The notes: generated by a model from the letters alone, not told the origin. Shown: positions 18,223 through 25,640, counted from the stretch's first letter. The stretch: 64,000 bases of DNA from Deltaproteobacteria bacterium (GCA_040223695.1 JAVKFU010000009.1:166277-230276), one strand, 5' to 3'. Program-made: numbers and translations.

Positions 18223-18954
18223 ATGACGAGTACTAAATCTAAACTGGGAGAAGTTGGGCAGGGAATAAAAGCGGACAACGCAAGGTGGTCGTTTAGCGGA
18301 AAAACTGCGCAGAATTTTAGTGATCATGTGAGAAAGTCCGTTCCACTTTATGAAATAGGTCATGATCTTGTATGTAAGCTCAGCGACTTTTTCGTGAGGG
18401 ACGATTCAGTCTGTTATGAGCTCGGCGTATCTGTTGGTGATCTAATAGCAAAATTAGCTCGGCATAACCATAAAAATAAAGCAAAATGGGTCGGCGTCGA
18501 TTGTGAAAAAAATATGATAAGGGAGGCAGGCAAAAACACCTCCGGGCTCGAAAATGTAATGCTGGACTGCGCAGACATCAATTTATATGAATTCGAAAAA
18601 TCCGATTTTATCGTATCGTATTATACAATTCAATTTGTACCCCCAAAATTAAGACAAGACCTGCTGAATAAAATATATGAGAGTCTCAATTGGGGAGGAG
18701 CGTTCGTCTGGTTTGAAAAGATTCGCGGTAGTGATGCGAGATTTCAGGATATTATGACTACGCTTTACAACGATTACAAACTTGAAAATAATTTCAGCAC
18801 CGAAGAAATAATATCTAAAACCAGAAGTTTGAAAGGTGTGTTAGAGCCATTTTCGACTCAGGGAAATATCGACCTGCTGAAGAGAGCGGGATTTGTCGAT
18901 ATTCAGACCGTAATGACTTATATGTGCTTCCAGGGGTTTCTCGCGATAAAATAA
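18223..18954 (+). CDS. CmoA-like SAM-dependent methyltransferase-fold protein
   Basis: 243 residues, similar over most of the length to CmoA, which makes carboxy-S-adenosylmethionine from SAM and prephenate for wobble uridine modification in tRNA. Matching blocks: FSGKTAQNFSDHVRKSVP, CYELGVSVGDLIAKL (SAM motif I), WVGVDCEKNMI, QFVPPKLRQDLLNKIYESLNWGGAFVWFEK, and SKTRSLKGVL. By-eye alignment suggests that an Asn used by E. coli CmoA near the active site (LNFTLQF) is Tyr here (SYYTIQF), so the product may be ordinary SAM-dependent methylation instead. No CmoB is visible. It lies 24 bp before the FkbM gene and is probably co-transcribed with it. Confidence 0.7.
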   Translation: MTSTKSKLGEVGQGIKADNARWSFSGKTAQNFSDHVRKSVPLYEIGHDLVCKLSDFFVRDDSVCYELGVSVGDLIAKLARHNHKNKAKWVGVDCEKNMIREAGKNTSGLENVMLDCADINLYEFEKSDFIVSYYTIQFVPPKLRQDLLNKIYESLNWGGAFVWFEKIRGSDARFQDIMTTLYNDYKLENNFSTEEIISKTRSLKGVLEPFSTQGNIDLLKRAGFVDIQTVMTYMCFQGFLAIK

Positions 18955-18978
18955 TCCGGTTTTTATATCTCTCTAACT

Positions 18979-19890
18979 ATGCCGCTTGACATTTTAACCA
19001 ATATTAAACGATCAGCTGCAGTATCAATCCTTGGGATTAGTAAATTAGTAAGAGAAAACCGTTTAATCAATGAAATACTTCAGATTACAGGCACTCGTTC
19101 GTTGTTAATCGGTTTAAGAGAAAGACTGATAGATAACATTAATGATATCTACTATGAGACCGATATCTATCAGACTCGCGTCAAAATGATCGACGGGACT
19201 GATGGAAACTTTTATTACAGAATAGCTATGAATGGGGATATAAGCGAACCCCCTGTCGTTAGGATGATTAATTCTTTATTAAACGAGTTTGATTCGCCTA
19301 CCTTTGTTGATATTGGAGCACATATTGGTTACTACACAATATATGTGGGCAATCTGGTGGGCGGTCGTGGCTCGGTAGTTGCGATCGAACCTAACAAAAG
19401 ATATTTCGCCACTTTAAAAAAGAATATCGAAATTAACGGTATTGAGGGAAGAACAAAAGCTTATAATATGGCGCTTTCCGACAAAATAGGAAAAGCAAAC
19501 ATGGGAGGTGAGGGGGGTAGATATTTCACTCAATCGGACACAGGTAACGTAGAAGTCATATCATTTGATGAATTATGCGAAAACGAGAACATCAAACCCG
19601 ATATAGTTAAAATCGATGTATATGGCGCGGAGGTCAATGTTCTTTTAGGTATGACCAAAACACTCAGCCGCTATGTAAAACACATGTTTCTTGAGACCCA
19701 CCGAACCGATTTAATGCACGGGTTCGATATTTATGACGTACTTAAAATCCTGAAAGACTACAACCTGGAAGTTTTCGAAATAACCGACTTTCGTGAAGAG
19801 CATGGCGGGAAATTAGTTCCCGTGAGTAATGATACTTTCAGAGATTTTAAAGAGTATTATGACCGAATGTTGTATATCAGGCGCGCATGA
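18979..19890 (+). CDS. FkbM-family methyltransferase
   Basis: 303 residues. The C-terminal two thirds is an FkbM-type Rossmann methyltransferase domain: FVDIGAHIGYYTIYVGNLVGGRGSVVAIEPN (motif I and II), KNIEINGIEG, NMALSDKIG, VISFDELCE and the conserved DIVKIDVYGAEVNVLLGM. The family O-methylates sugars and small metabolites, often in surface glycan or natural-product clusters. About 90 N-terminal residues are not conserved in any family I recognise. The acceptor is unknown. It follows the CmoA-like gene by 24 bp, and its end overlaps a small frame. Confidence 0.85.
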   Translation: MPLDILTNIKRSAAVSILGISKLVRENRLINEILQITGTRSLLIGLRERLIDNINDIYYETDIYQTRVKMIDGTDGNFYYRIAMNGDISEPPVVRMINSLLNEFDSPTFVDIGAHIGYYTIYVGNLVGGRGSVVAIEPNKRYFATLKKNIEINGIEGRTKAYNMALSDKIGKANMGGEGGRYFTQSDTGNVEVISFDELCENENIKPDIVKIDVYGAEVNVLLGMTKTLSRYVKHMFLETHRTDLMHGFDIYDVLKILKDYNLEVFEITDFREEHGGKLVPVSNDTFRDFKEYYDRMLYIRRA

Positions 19891-19945
19891 AAATCCTATA
19901 ATCGGCTCACTCACCTTTGAATTAAAAAACATAGGGCGGCTCCAT

Positions 19946-20044
19946 ATGAGAAATTCGTCTGACTCTGTAAGTTTCTTAAACCTAGCTTTAGAAAAGGGGG
20001 AGCAATACAAGAGAGAATGGTTTATACTTTATAAAGAGGTATGA
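19946..20044 (+). CDS. Possible small protein upstream of the basic microprotein
   Basis: A 32-residue frame (MRNSSDSVSF...) with AGGGCGG seven bases upstream and a stop only 3 bp before the next small gene, which suggests coupling. The same frame is open back to 19829, overlapping the FkbM gene. No family is recognised. The evidence is the ribosome site and position only. Confidence 0.25.
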   Translation: MRNSSDSVSFLNLALEKGEQYKREWFILYKEV

Positions 20045-20047
20045 ATA

Positions 20048-20194
20048 ATGTCTGCAAAAAAAGCTTTTCTCACATACCTGGGCAATAGAAAATGGAGAAA
20101 GGTTAGAAGTTCAAAGGCTCCTGCGGGAAGAAAATACCTGAAATATGTCGGGAAAAGGAAATGGAAAAAAGTTAGCGCTGCTGTTGGAAAATAG
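20048..20194 (+). CDS. 48-residue basic microprotein with an internal duplication
   Basis: A very basic protein (roughly one third Lys/Arg) with two copies of a short unit: YLGNRKWRKV (residues 10-19) and YVGKRKWKKV (33-42), separated by SSKAPAGRK. No cysteines or membrane segment. The paired aromatic-basic motif suggests binding to nucleic acid or to acidic polymers, which is inference. AAGAGG lies 8 bases upstream of the ATG. The frame ends inside the 3' end of the convergent truncated gene at 20172-20375. I do not recognise a family. Confidence 0.5.
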   Translation: MSAKKAFLTYLGNRKWRKVRSSKAPAGRKYLKYVGKRKWKKVSAAVGK

Positions 20195-20375
20195 CGGTTT
20201 TATCTGCTGTCAACGATAAATTTGTCTTTCTTTGATATAAGCTTAATACTTTCTTGTGAATACAGACGTGCGTTGTATTCCACTCGCATATAACCTCTCT
20301 GACGAACTTACGCTCATTATCTATATCTGAAGGGGATGCAATCATAATTTTTATTAAAGTTGCCTGGATTGCCAT
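20172..20375 (-). pseudogene. Truncated N-terminus of a DUF4062-like (TIR-fold) protein
   Basis: 67 residues starting at an ATG with a perfect ribosome site (AAGGAGG, 6 bases upstream). The first 35 residues, with IKIMIASPSDIDNERKFVREVI and CEWN, are the standard N-terminus of DUF4062/TIR-like proteins (IASPSDVxxER...EWN), which occur in signalling and anti-phage systems and normally run to several hundred residues. After EWNTTH the similarity ends and the frame stops 30 codons later. It appears to be a remnant left by deletion or a domain trimmed by rearrangement. It lies 78 bp from tRNA-Pro, a usual site for island turnover. Confidence 0.6.
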
Positions 20376-20453
20376 AATACCTCCTTCCGCATACAAAGCC
20401 TCAAGCTGATACACCTTGCATCGGTATAAAAATATAGTAGATTTAATACTCTT

Positions 20454-20531
20454 CGGGGTGTAGCTCAGATTGGCTAGAGCGTTGCGTTCGGGACGCAGAG
20501 GCCGCCGGTTCAAGTCCGGCCACCCCGACCA
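20454..20531 (+). tRNA. tRNA-Pro (anticodon CGG)
   Basis: A complete cloverleaf. The acceptor stem CGGGGTG pairs with CACCCCG; the D arm is GCTC/GAGC; the anticodon stem TTGCG/CGCAG encloses the loop TTCGGGA with anticodon CGG and G37; the T arm is GCCGG-TTCAAGT-CCGGC. The discriminator A and the CCA end are encoded. C1-G72 and A73 are the usual proline identity elements. It is a single tRNA in an accessory region. Confidence 0.95.
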
Positions 20532-20700
20532 CTTATATCTTTATGCCGTATTCAAACCGAAGGAGAACTACTATATTCTGTAAGGAACTCTATTTTCAGT
20601 TCGAACATTTGCTCCGGCCAAGTATTGTAATCGGAAGTTTTTAACTCTTTCGGATTTTCGAGTTATGAATTAAATCTTAATCAGTTATTTGAGTTGAGAT

Positions 20701-22254
20701 TCATAATTTAAACAGTAATTTGAATTTAGTGCCCTTTTTGGTTTTTACAGTTTGAATCGACCCGCCTATCTGCTTAGTAAATATTTCTACAAGATCTAAA
20801 CCTATACTCGCCGTCTGTTTATTATCTTTTTTATCTATGATACCTATTCCGTTATCATATATTGTGATGTATGCGTACTCTTCGTCTTTTTTCTTCATTG
20901 TCAGCTTGATTATTTCCTTGTCTTGTTTCGGGAAAGCATGGCGAAAAGCGTTAGTTAATAGTTCAGTTATGATTAAACCTAAGTATTGGGCTTTTTCGGC
21001 GCTAACTTCTAATTTGTCCAGATTAAATATAATATCTATTCTATTATCTTCACCTACAAAACTTTCTGATAGGTTAAGTCCTAAATTCTTGATGTAATCG
21101 GAGAGATTAACCTTTTCCTGATTTTCCTGTTGATATAAATTTCGATGTAATTGAGCTATGCTAAATATGCGGTCTTGGCTGTTTTTTAAAATATCCAATG
21201 CCGATTCATCGGATATCTCATGCATTTCGTGCTCTATTAAATCGGAAACCATTTGGAGACTGTTTTTAACTCGATGGTGAATTTCCCTAATATAAGATTT
21301 ATTATCTTCAGCTGAGTCTTTTAATACTTTTTCAGATTTCTTTCGGTCGGAAATATCTGCAGAAATTCCAAATATGCCAATTACTTCGCCATCTTTATCG
21401 TATAACGGTCCCTTCGTGGTAGTGAAAGAGTGTTTTTTGCCGTTGATTTTTAAAATCTTTTCTGTTTCTGTTGTTCGGTTAGTATCCATCACTTGCTCAT
21501 CAGCTTTTTTAATCTCTTTACACTCTTTTTTGGTAAAGTGTTCTTCACACGTAGTGTTCAAAATCTGACTTACTCTTTTCTCTAAAAGTGCGGCTCCAGC
21601 TTTGTTGATAAAAACATACTCACCCTTTAAATTCTTTACATAAACTGCTTCTTCCATTCCCTCGATAATATTGTTTGTAAAGTTATTATTTCCATGCCGG
21701 CTCGATTGAATATTACTTTTGTCTAAACTATTAATTGGTATGGGTATTTCTTCGGAAGAAGAGACTGTTTCTTTTCTCTTTTGTGCTGTTATATCAATGT
21801 GTGAGATAGCGACGCTGCCTTTGCCTGATTTTATGGCATTAGCCTTCATAATAAACCAGCGTTCATGTCTGGGACTATGACAGGCATACTCCAGTTCAAA
21901 TTTGTCTTTATTGCCTTCTATAATCGATTTAATTCCCCTATGAGCTGTCAATGCGTAATCTTTTTCATCGCCTATAACTTTTTTGCATATTTCCAGATAA
22001 TTTTTATTCAAATAGTTATAGCTTGCGGGCTGGCCGTTCAGTAATGAGAAATTTTCCCACGCCTTATTGACGAATATAATATTTCCCTTATTGTCTAATA
22101 CCGCTATATTGACCTGAACAGAATCGAGAATATCGAAATAAATGCTATGGTTTAATTCAGGTGTATAACTGGGATTTGTTATACCGGCGGTTATTTTTTC
22201 GTCCTTTTTCGGGAACTTAAGTAAGGCTGCGTTGCTGGTATCATTGCTGTTCAT
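20701..22254 (-). CDS. Soluble PAS-PAS sensor histidine kinase (HisKA_2 type)
   Basis: 517 residues without membrane segments. Two PAS domains (about 38-158 and 195-305, the second ending FGISADISDRKKSE) precede a HisKA_2 dimerisation/phosphoacceptor segment, REIHHRVKNSLQMVSDL (probable phosphorylated H327), and a HATPase with the N box TELLTNAFRHAF and DNGIGI. This class signals from the cytoplasm, often in general-stress or two-component pathways. No response regulator is adjacent, so it is an orphan kinase. GGGGAGGGG lies before the ATG. Its partner may be an activator acting on the sigma-54 promoters nearby; that is only a suggestion. Confidence 0.88.
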   Translation of the reverse strand: MNSNDTSNAALLKFPKKDEKITAGITNPSYTPELNHSIYFDILDSVQVNIAVLDNKGNIIFVNKAWENFSLLNGQPASYNYLNKNYLEICKKVIGDEKDYALTAHRGIKSIIEGNKDKFELEYACHSPRHERWFIMKANAIKSGKGSVAISHIDITAQKRKETVSSSEEIPIPINSLDKSNIQSSRHGNNNFTNNIIEGMEEAVYVKNLKGEYVFINKAGAALLEKRVSQILNTTCEEHFTKKECKEIKKADEQVMDTNRTTETEKILKINGKKHSFTTTKGPLYDKDGEVIGIFGISADISDRKKSEKVLKDSAEDNKSYIREIHHRVKNSLQMVSDLIEHEMHEISDESALDILKNSQDRIFSIAQLHRNLYQQENQEKVNLSDYIKNLGLNLSESFVGEDNRIDIIFNLDKLEVSAEKAQYLGLIITELLTNAFRHAFPKQDKEIIKLTMKKKDEEYAYITIYDNGIGIIDKKDNKQTASIGLDLVEIFTKQIGGSIQTVKTKKGTKFKLLFKL

Positions 22255-22614
22255 AACTATCCCCTCCCCTTTAGAAGATAATTACTATTATGCAGACGAT
22301 ATATAGAATTAATGTTTGATGTTACGATAATAATAAATCGATATTTGTCAAGACGAAGCAAGTACGAAGCCTATAAAGAATGATCAGTTCATGTTCTGTT
22401 AATCATTGCAAATACCACATAAACACTTAGTCCTGATCCTGATCCTTATCAAAACTCACCCTCAGTGTGCTGCTCCCCTTGTGTCAAGCTCTGTTTAAGT
22501 TGAAAATCTGGAAATACAGTAACACACACTATGAGGCTTTGAGAAACTTAATCATGCGTTTTGAAGTATAAAGGCTTTCTAATTAAAGGCAGAAATTTGG
22601 GATTAAGTATCTTG
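22255..22614. other. Intergenic region with repeat copy B
   Basis: No gene is visible between the histidine kinase and the cupin. It contains the inverted copy of the 24-bp repeat (22466-22488) and a short tandem TCCTGA/TCCTGATCC stretch near 22431-22445. No promoter for the kinase could be named. Confidence 0.4.
22466..22488 (-). repeat. 24-bp repeat, copy B (inverted)
   Basis: The minus strand reads CTTGACACA followed by AGGGGAGCAGCACA, matching copy A at 18067-18090 except one base change and one deletion. A weaker relative (AGGGGAGCAG core) occurs on the minus strand near 23370-23383. Confidence 0.5.
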
Positions 22615-22642
22615 TTGACAGTAGGATGTTATTTGCGATAAT
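22615..22642 (+). promoter_or_regulatory. Sigma-70 promoter of the cupin gene
   Basis: A perfect -35 TTGACA (22615-22620) is followed after 16 bases by GATAAT (22637-22642). Transcription would begin about 50 bases before the start codon of the cupin gene. Confidence 0.6.
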
Positions 22643-22701
22643 ATTGCGTTAGTGCATAAAGTGGTTTAAGGAGTAGCCGGGAGATCAAAGGAGGGAGTCG
22701 T

Positions 22702-23214
22702 ATGAAATTCTTATCCAGTAGAGTAGCGTTACTACTTATACTTTGCGTAAGCCTAATTAGCTGGTCTGCTGTACAAGCGGAGCAGGAGAAGGAAATGAAA
22801 CCTGACTCTAGTCAGCCAGCGATGATCATGACTTTACCATCAGACATCACTTGGACCGATGTTCCACCAGCATTACCGCCGGGCGCAAAGATCGCTGTGT
22901 TAGAAGGAGACCCACACAATCCTGGACCATACACACTTCGCCTCAAAATGCCTGCAAATTATAAGATTCCAGCGCATTGGCACACAATGGTTGAGCGTGT
23001 ATCCGTTATCTCAGGCACTATGAATGCGGGAATGGGAGACAAGCTTGATATTGCGCAAGGAAAGGCGTTTCCTGCCGGAAGTTTCGTTTTCATACCCGCA
23101 AAAATGAACCATTTTGCCTGGGCTGATGAGGAAACAATCATTCAGATTAACGGGGATGGTCCATTTGATATAAATTACATTAATCCCGCGGACGACCCAA
23201 GAAATACGAAATAG
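22702..23214 (+). CDS. Exported cupin-domain protein
   Basis: 170 residues with a signal peptide (FLSSRVALLLILCVSLISWSA, cleavage near VQA/EQ). The cupin fold is clear: GPYTLRLKMPANYKIPAHWHTMVERVSVISGTM (cupin motif 1 with HWH and E metal ligands) and the second motif FPAGSFVFIPAKMNHFAW with a third histidine. It is probably a periplasmic metal-binding protein. Similar proteins are widespread but without a known substrate. It stands alone behind a strong sigma-70 promoter, with AAAGGAGGG before the ATG. Confidence 0.85.
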   Translation: MKFLSSRVALLLILCVSLISWSAVQAEQEKEMKPDSSQPAMIMTLPSDITWTDVPPALPPGAKIAVLEGDPHNPGPYTLRLKMPANYKIPAHWHTMVERVSVISGTMNAGMGDKLDIAQGKAFPAGSFVFIPAKMNHFAWADEETIIQINGDGPFDINYINPADDPRNTK

Positions 23215-23516
23215 AATAGAAACATACGTCGAAGATTGAATCGCCTAACTCGGTCTTGCTACGCCCCCGGAGTATGAAATGATACTAACTTAACACCGGA
23301 TCCGGCAAGTCAATCAACAGGCCTAGGTAGCGCTTGTTGTCTTCACTATAGTCTTTAGCCGTACTAAGTCTACTGCTCCCCTCATTAACCTCCAATATAT
23401 TTTGTATAAATTTGTACAGCCTTAACTGTTCAAAGTATGCATCTGCTCTCTTGCTTCAACCAATCATATCTTCGTACCTGTCTGAAATTATTGCAAATCT
23501 ATATTTCACAACCAAT
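23215..23516. other. Intergenic region upstream of the CpoB-like gene
   Basis: No coding frame is supported. It contains a TGT-N10-ACA palindrome at 23403-23418 and ends at a sigma-54 promoter. A weak AGGGGAGCAG match (minus strand, near 23370) resembles the 24-bp repeat. Confidence 0.4.
23403..23418 (+). promoter_or_regulatory. Putative enhancer-binding (TGT-N10-ACA) site
   Basis: An exact TGT-N10-ACA with palindromic TGTA/TACA ends, about 100-115 bp upstream of the -24 element at 23517. This is the pattern and distance of NifA-type activator sites. Confidence 0.45.
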
Positions 23517-23532
23517 TGGTACAAATATTGCG
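23517..23532 (+). promoter_or_regulatory. Sigma-54 (-24/-12) promoter
   Basis: TGGTAC-N5-TTGCG with exact GG-N10-GC spacing; one base off consensus at the fourth position and one at the last. The start of transcription would be near 23543, about 60 bases before the CpoB-like start codon. Confidence 0.55.
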
Positions 23533-23601
23533 CAATGCCATTACGTGTAGTTATTACAGTGAGTAATTGTTTTGAGAGAGATTAAGGGGGTATTAACTGA
23601 A

Positions 23602-24228
23602 ATGAGAATTTTATTTAAGACTTTTTTCATAATTCTGTCTCTAGGCCTTGCGGGCTGTATGACCGGCACCTACAGCATGGAAGAGTTACATAAGAATCAG
23701 TTCCGAATAGAGGCGAAGGTTGATAAATTAGCGGAGGAGATTGAGGCGTCCGAAGCTCGTGATGACCGGGTACAAGAGCGGATAGCCGGTATCGAGGAGT
23801 TGCTTGAACAACATGAGGAGCTGCTTTCCGTACATGGCGGCCCTAAAATCGTAAGTCGCGAGAACGGAGCGCTTTGGGGGTCGCTCAAGAATAGTGATCA
23901 TCTGAAAGCGCAGGAAAAAAAACAAAGCGCAAAACAGCAGTTTGCTAAAATAGATTCGATTCACTCTCCTGACGAATTGTACTCCGCTGCGGAAAGTTTC
24001 TTCGACAGAGGTAATTATAAGTACGCGATCCTGACGTATCAGGAATTCATAAATAAGCACCCGGGCGACTCCCGGGTTCCGAGAGCCAATTTAAAACAGG
24101 GTTATGCCCTGATTAAGATCGGCAGGAGGAAAGAGGCGCAATATTTTCTTGAAACGATAGTCGTCAAATTCCCGAAGTCCTCGGAAGCGCAGATAGCAAG
24201 TAATAAGCTAACCGAATTAAGGAGATAA
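23602..24228 (+). CDS. CpoB/YbgF-like coiled-coil TPR lipoprotein
   Basis: About 208 residues. A lipoprotein signal (LSLGLAGC, lipidated cysteine near residue 19) is followed by a coiled coil (about 30-80, rich in Glu/Lys/Arg heptads) and a C-terminal TPR block from ELYSAAESFFDRGNYKYAI onward with EFINKHPGDSRVPRANLKQGYAL and FPKSSEAQIASNKL. This order is that of CpoB/YbgF, which couples the Tol system to cell-wall synthesis, but tol and pal are absent here, so the role is inferred. Start chosen at ATG 23602 with AAGGGGG upstream; an upstream TTG extends the frame to 23572. A sigma-54 promoter lies ahead. Confidence 0.72.
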   Translation: MRILFKTFFIILSLGLAGCMTGTYSMEELHKNQFRIEAKVDKLAEEIEASEARDDRVQERIAGIEELLEQHEELLSVHGGPKIVSRENGALWGSLKNSDHLKAQEKKQSAKQQFAKIDSIHSPDELYSAAESFFDRGNYKYAILTYQEFINKHPGDSRVPRANLKQGYALIKIGRRKEAQYFLETIVVKFPKSSEAQIASNKLTELRR

Positions 24229-24257
24229 GATTCAAGAAATGGTAGTAGGGGGTTTTT

Positions 24258-24494
24258 ATGTCCACACGGAACACTTATCACGTGCTGCTCGATCACTCAT
24301 CAGGCAAATGGAGGATCGTTCTGGCAAAGTCCCGAAATGCACCTGCAGCTTTGGTTGTCAAAGAAGAGGCTATTCAGAAAGCGCGAGAGCTGGCGGAAAC
24401 TAACATGCCGAGCCTGGTCATAGTGCATAACACTGATGGGACGGTTCAAACAAAATATATATACGAAGATGATCCGTTTAGTTATGATGGCTGA
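24258..24494 (+). CDS. DUF2188 family protein
   Basis: A 78-residue protein. The pattern YHVLLDHSSGKWRIVLAKSRNAPAALVVKEEAI, then QKARELA and LVIVHNTDGTVQTKY is the DUF2188 layout (HVVPxxxGWxVxxxGxxRAxxxxxTKxEAIxxARELAxxxxxELxVHxxDGxI). Function unknown; members often occur beside stress genes. It starts 30 bp after the CpoB-like gene, with AGGGGG ahead of the ATG, and is probably in the same transcript. Confidence 0.75.
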   Translation: MSTRNTYHVLLDHSSGKWRIVLAKSRNAPAALVVKEEAIQKARELAETNMPSLVIVHNTDGTVQTKYIYEDDPFSYDG

Positions 24495-24650
24495 TGCTTT
24501 TACGGATAACGAGTTCAATATAGATAAGGAAAAAATTGAAACGAGTGAGGTAACGTTCGGCAGGTAGGACTGGAAATCATAAAAAGTGTGGGAGTCTGCC
24601 GCAATTATAAAAAGTTGCGGGAATAAGCAAGAGAAAATAAGGATCGAGTA

Positions 24651-24953
24651 ATGATCGATAAATTACGCGTGTGTCCGAATTGCGAAATGCCGGAAGCTAT
24701 GTGGAGCGAGCATTAAGCTATGTGGAGCGAGCATTACTATCGGGAGCAAAAGACTTACTGCTGTAAGGAGTGTGCGGAATCTGGCTTCTGTAATTGTTTT
24801 GCAGGGGGCGTGGAAGGAGTCGATGAACACTCCTTATTCAGTTGTCCCAAAAATTCCGGGAGCCGGAAAGAATCTGCCGAGCAAGTCTTAAGAAATCTGT
24901 TTATAAAGCTTGAATGCCCGCCTCCGCCTGATGCGGATGACAGCAGCGATTAG
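24651..24953 (+). pseudogene. Cysteine-rich (metallothionein-like) protein interrupted by a 21-bp duplication
   Basis: From ATG 24651, which has AAGGA seven bases upstream, the frame reads CPNCEMPEAMWSEH and then TAA. The stop is made at the junction of a perfect 21-bp tandem duplication (24694-24714 and 24715-24735). Removing one copy restores a 93-residue frame continuing YYREQKTYCCKECAESGFCNCF to the stop at 24953. The paired cysteines (CPNC, CCKEC, CNC) suggest a small metal-binding protein of metallothionein or zinc-ribbon kind. The repeat also supplies an ATG at 24720 that could restart a 77-residue product lacking the first CxxC. Confidence 0.65.
24694..24735 (+). repeat. Perfect 21-bp tandem duplication
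   Basis: Two identical adjacent 21-base units beginning AAGCTATGTGG. Because 21 is a multiple of three the frame is kept, yet the junction spells TAA. A recent slip or an assembly error could both explain it. Confidence 0.9.
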
Positions 24954-24967
24954 AAGTAAGTTATTTG

Positions 24968-24983
24968 TGTTCACCAATTAACA
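24968..24983 (+). promoter_or_regulatory. Putative enhancer-binding (TGT-N10-ACA) site
   Basis: An exact TGT-N10-ACA lying about 105-120 bp upstream of the -24 element at 25087, matching the position seen at the other sigma-54 promoters in this window. The internal symmetry is weak. Confidence 0.4.
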
Positions 24984-25086
24984 TTTCAACTGCATGTATA
25001 TCAACATGTATTTTTATCGGCAAATATATTGTTTAAAAGATCGTGTGATTTGAATAAATTATGAAACCCCGTTCACTTTAAACTTC

Positions 25087-25102
25087 TGGCACTAATATTG
25101 CT
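25087..25102 (+). promoter_or_regulatory. Sigma-54 (-24/-12) promoter
   Basis: TGGCAC-N5-TTGCT, a full match to the core consensus with GG-N10-GC spacing. The start would be near 25113, leaving a leader of about 30 bases with the ribosome site AAAGGAGAG before the DUF892 start codon. Confidence 0.75.
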
Positions 25103-25142
25103 AAAGTAACAAGTAACTATAACTCAAAAGGAGAGTACGACC

Positions 25143-25640
25143 ATGGAAATGGAAACATTAAAAGATTTATTTATAGATCAGTTAGAGGATATATATTACG
25201 CGGAAAATCAGATTGTCGATGCGCTGCCCAAAATGATAGAAGCGGCTTCATCATCGGAGCTCAAAGAGGCCTTTGAGAAACACCTGGATGAGACCAAAGG
25301 GCAAATTGAGCGTTTAGAAAAGGTATTCGACATTCTCGATTTGGAGCCTGAGAAGAAAAAGTGTGAAGCCATAGAGGGAATAATCGATGAAGGAGAGGAA
25401 TTGATAGAGATGAAGGATGAAATAGATCCCGATGTATTGGATGCCGGCCTCATCGCGTCCGCCCAGAGAGTTGAGCATTATGAGATTGCGGTATACGGGA
25501 CGATAAGAAGGTTCGCCAAGAGAATCGGTGAAGAAGAAGCCGCGGATCTGCTCACTCAGAATCTGGATCAGGAATACGACGCGGATCAGAAGTTAACCAG
25601 AATTGCCGAAGACACGGTTAATAAAGAGGCAGCGGAATAA
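25143..25640 (+). CDS. DUF892/YciF-like ferritin-fold protein
   Basis: 165 residues forming a four-helix bundle of the DUF892 (YciE/YciF) family. The start MEMETLKDLFIDQLEDIYYAENQI is the family signature; the conserved glutamates and histidines in YYAENQ, EKHLDETKGQIERLE, ASAQRVEHYEIAVYGT and LDQEYDADQ are the expected di-metal ligands. Members are induced by osmotic, oxidative or stationary-phase stress; the biochemical role is unsettled. It lies behind a clear sigma-54 promoter and 3 bp ahead of a glycosyltransferase, so the two share a transcript. Confidence 0.9.
   Translation: MEMETLKDLFIDQLEDIYYAENQIVDALPKMIEAASSSELKEAFEKHLDETKGQIERLEKVFDILDLEPEKKKCEAIEGIIDEGEELIEMKDEIDPDVLDAGLIASAQRVEHYEIAVYGTIRRFAKRIGEEEAADLLTQNLDQEYDADQKLTRIAEDTVNKEAAE

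Noticed and set aside
19829..19945. Longer 71-residue reading of the small frame that overlaps the end of the FkbM gene
   Set aside because: The first 39 residues overlap a well-supported gene and have no ribosome site; only the part from 19946 was kept, at low confidence.
20417..20440. Promoter-like TTGCAT and TATAGT before tRNA-Pro
   Set aside because: The boxes are only about 11 bases apart, too close for a sigma-70 promoter.
22395..22425. GCAA...CCA as a minus-strand sigma-54 promoter for the histidine kinase
   Set aside because: The GC to CC spacing is about 5 bases short of the strict 10-base requirement.
24599..24622. CCGCAA/TTGCGG hairpin before the cysteine-rich gene, a possible terminator
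   Set aside because: The stem is only 6 bp and no T run follows, so it is not called.
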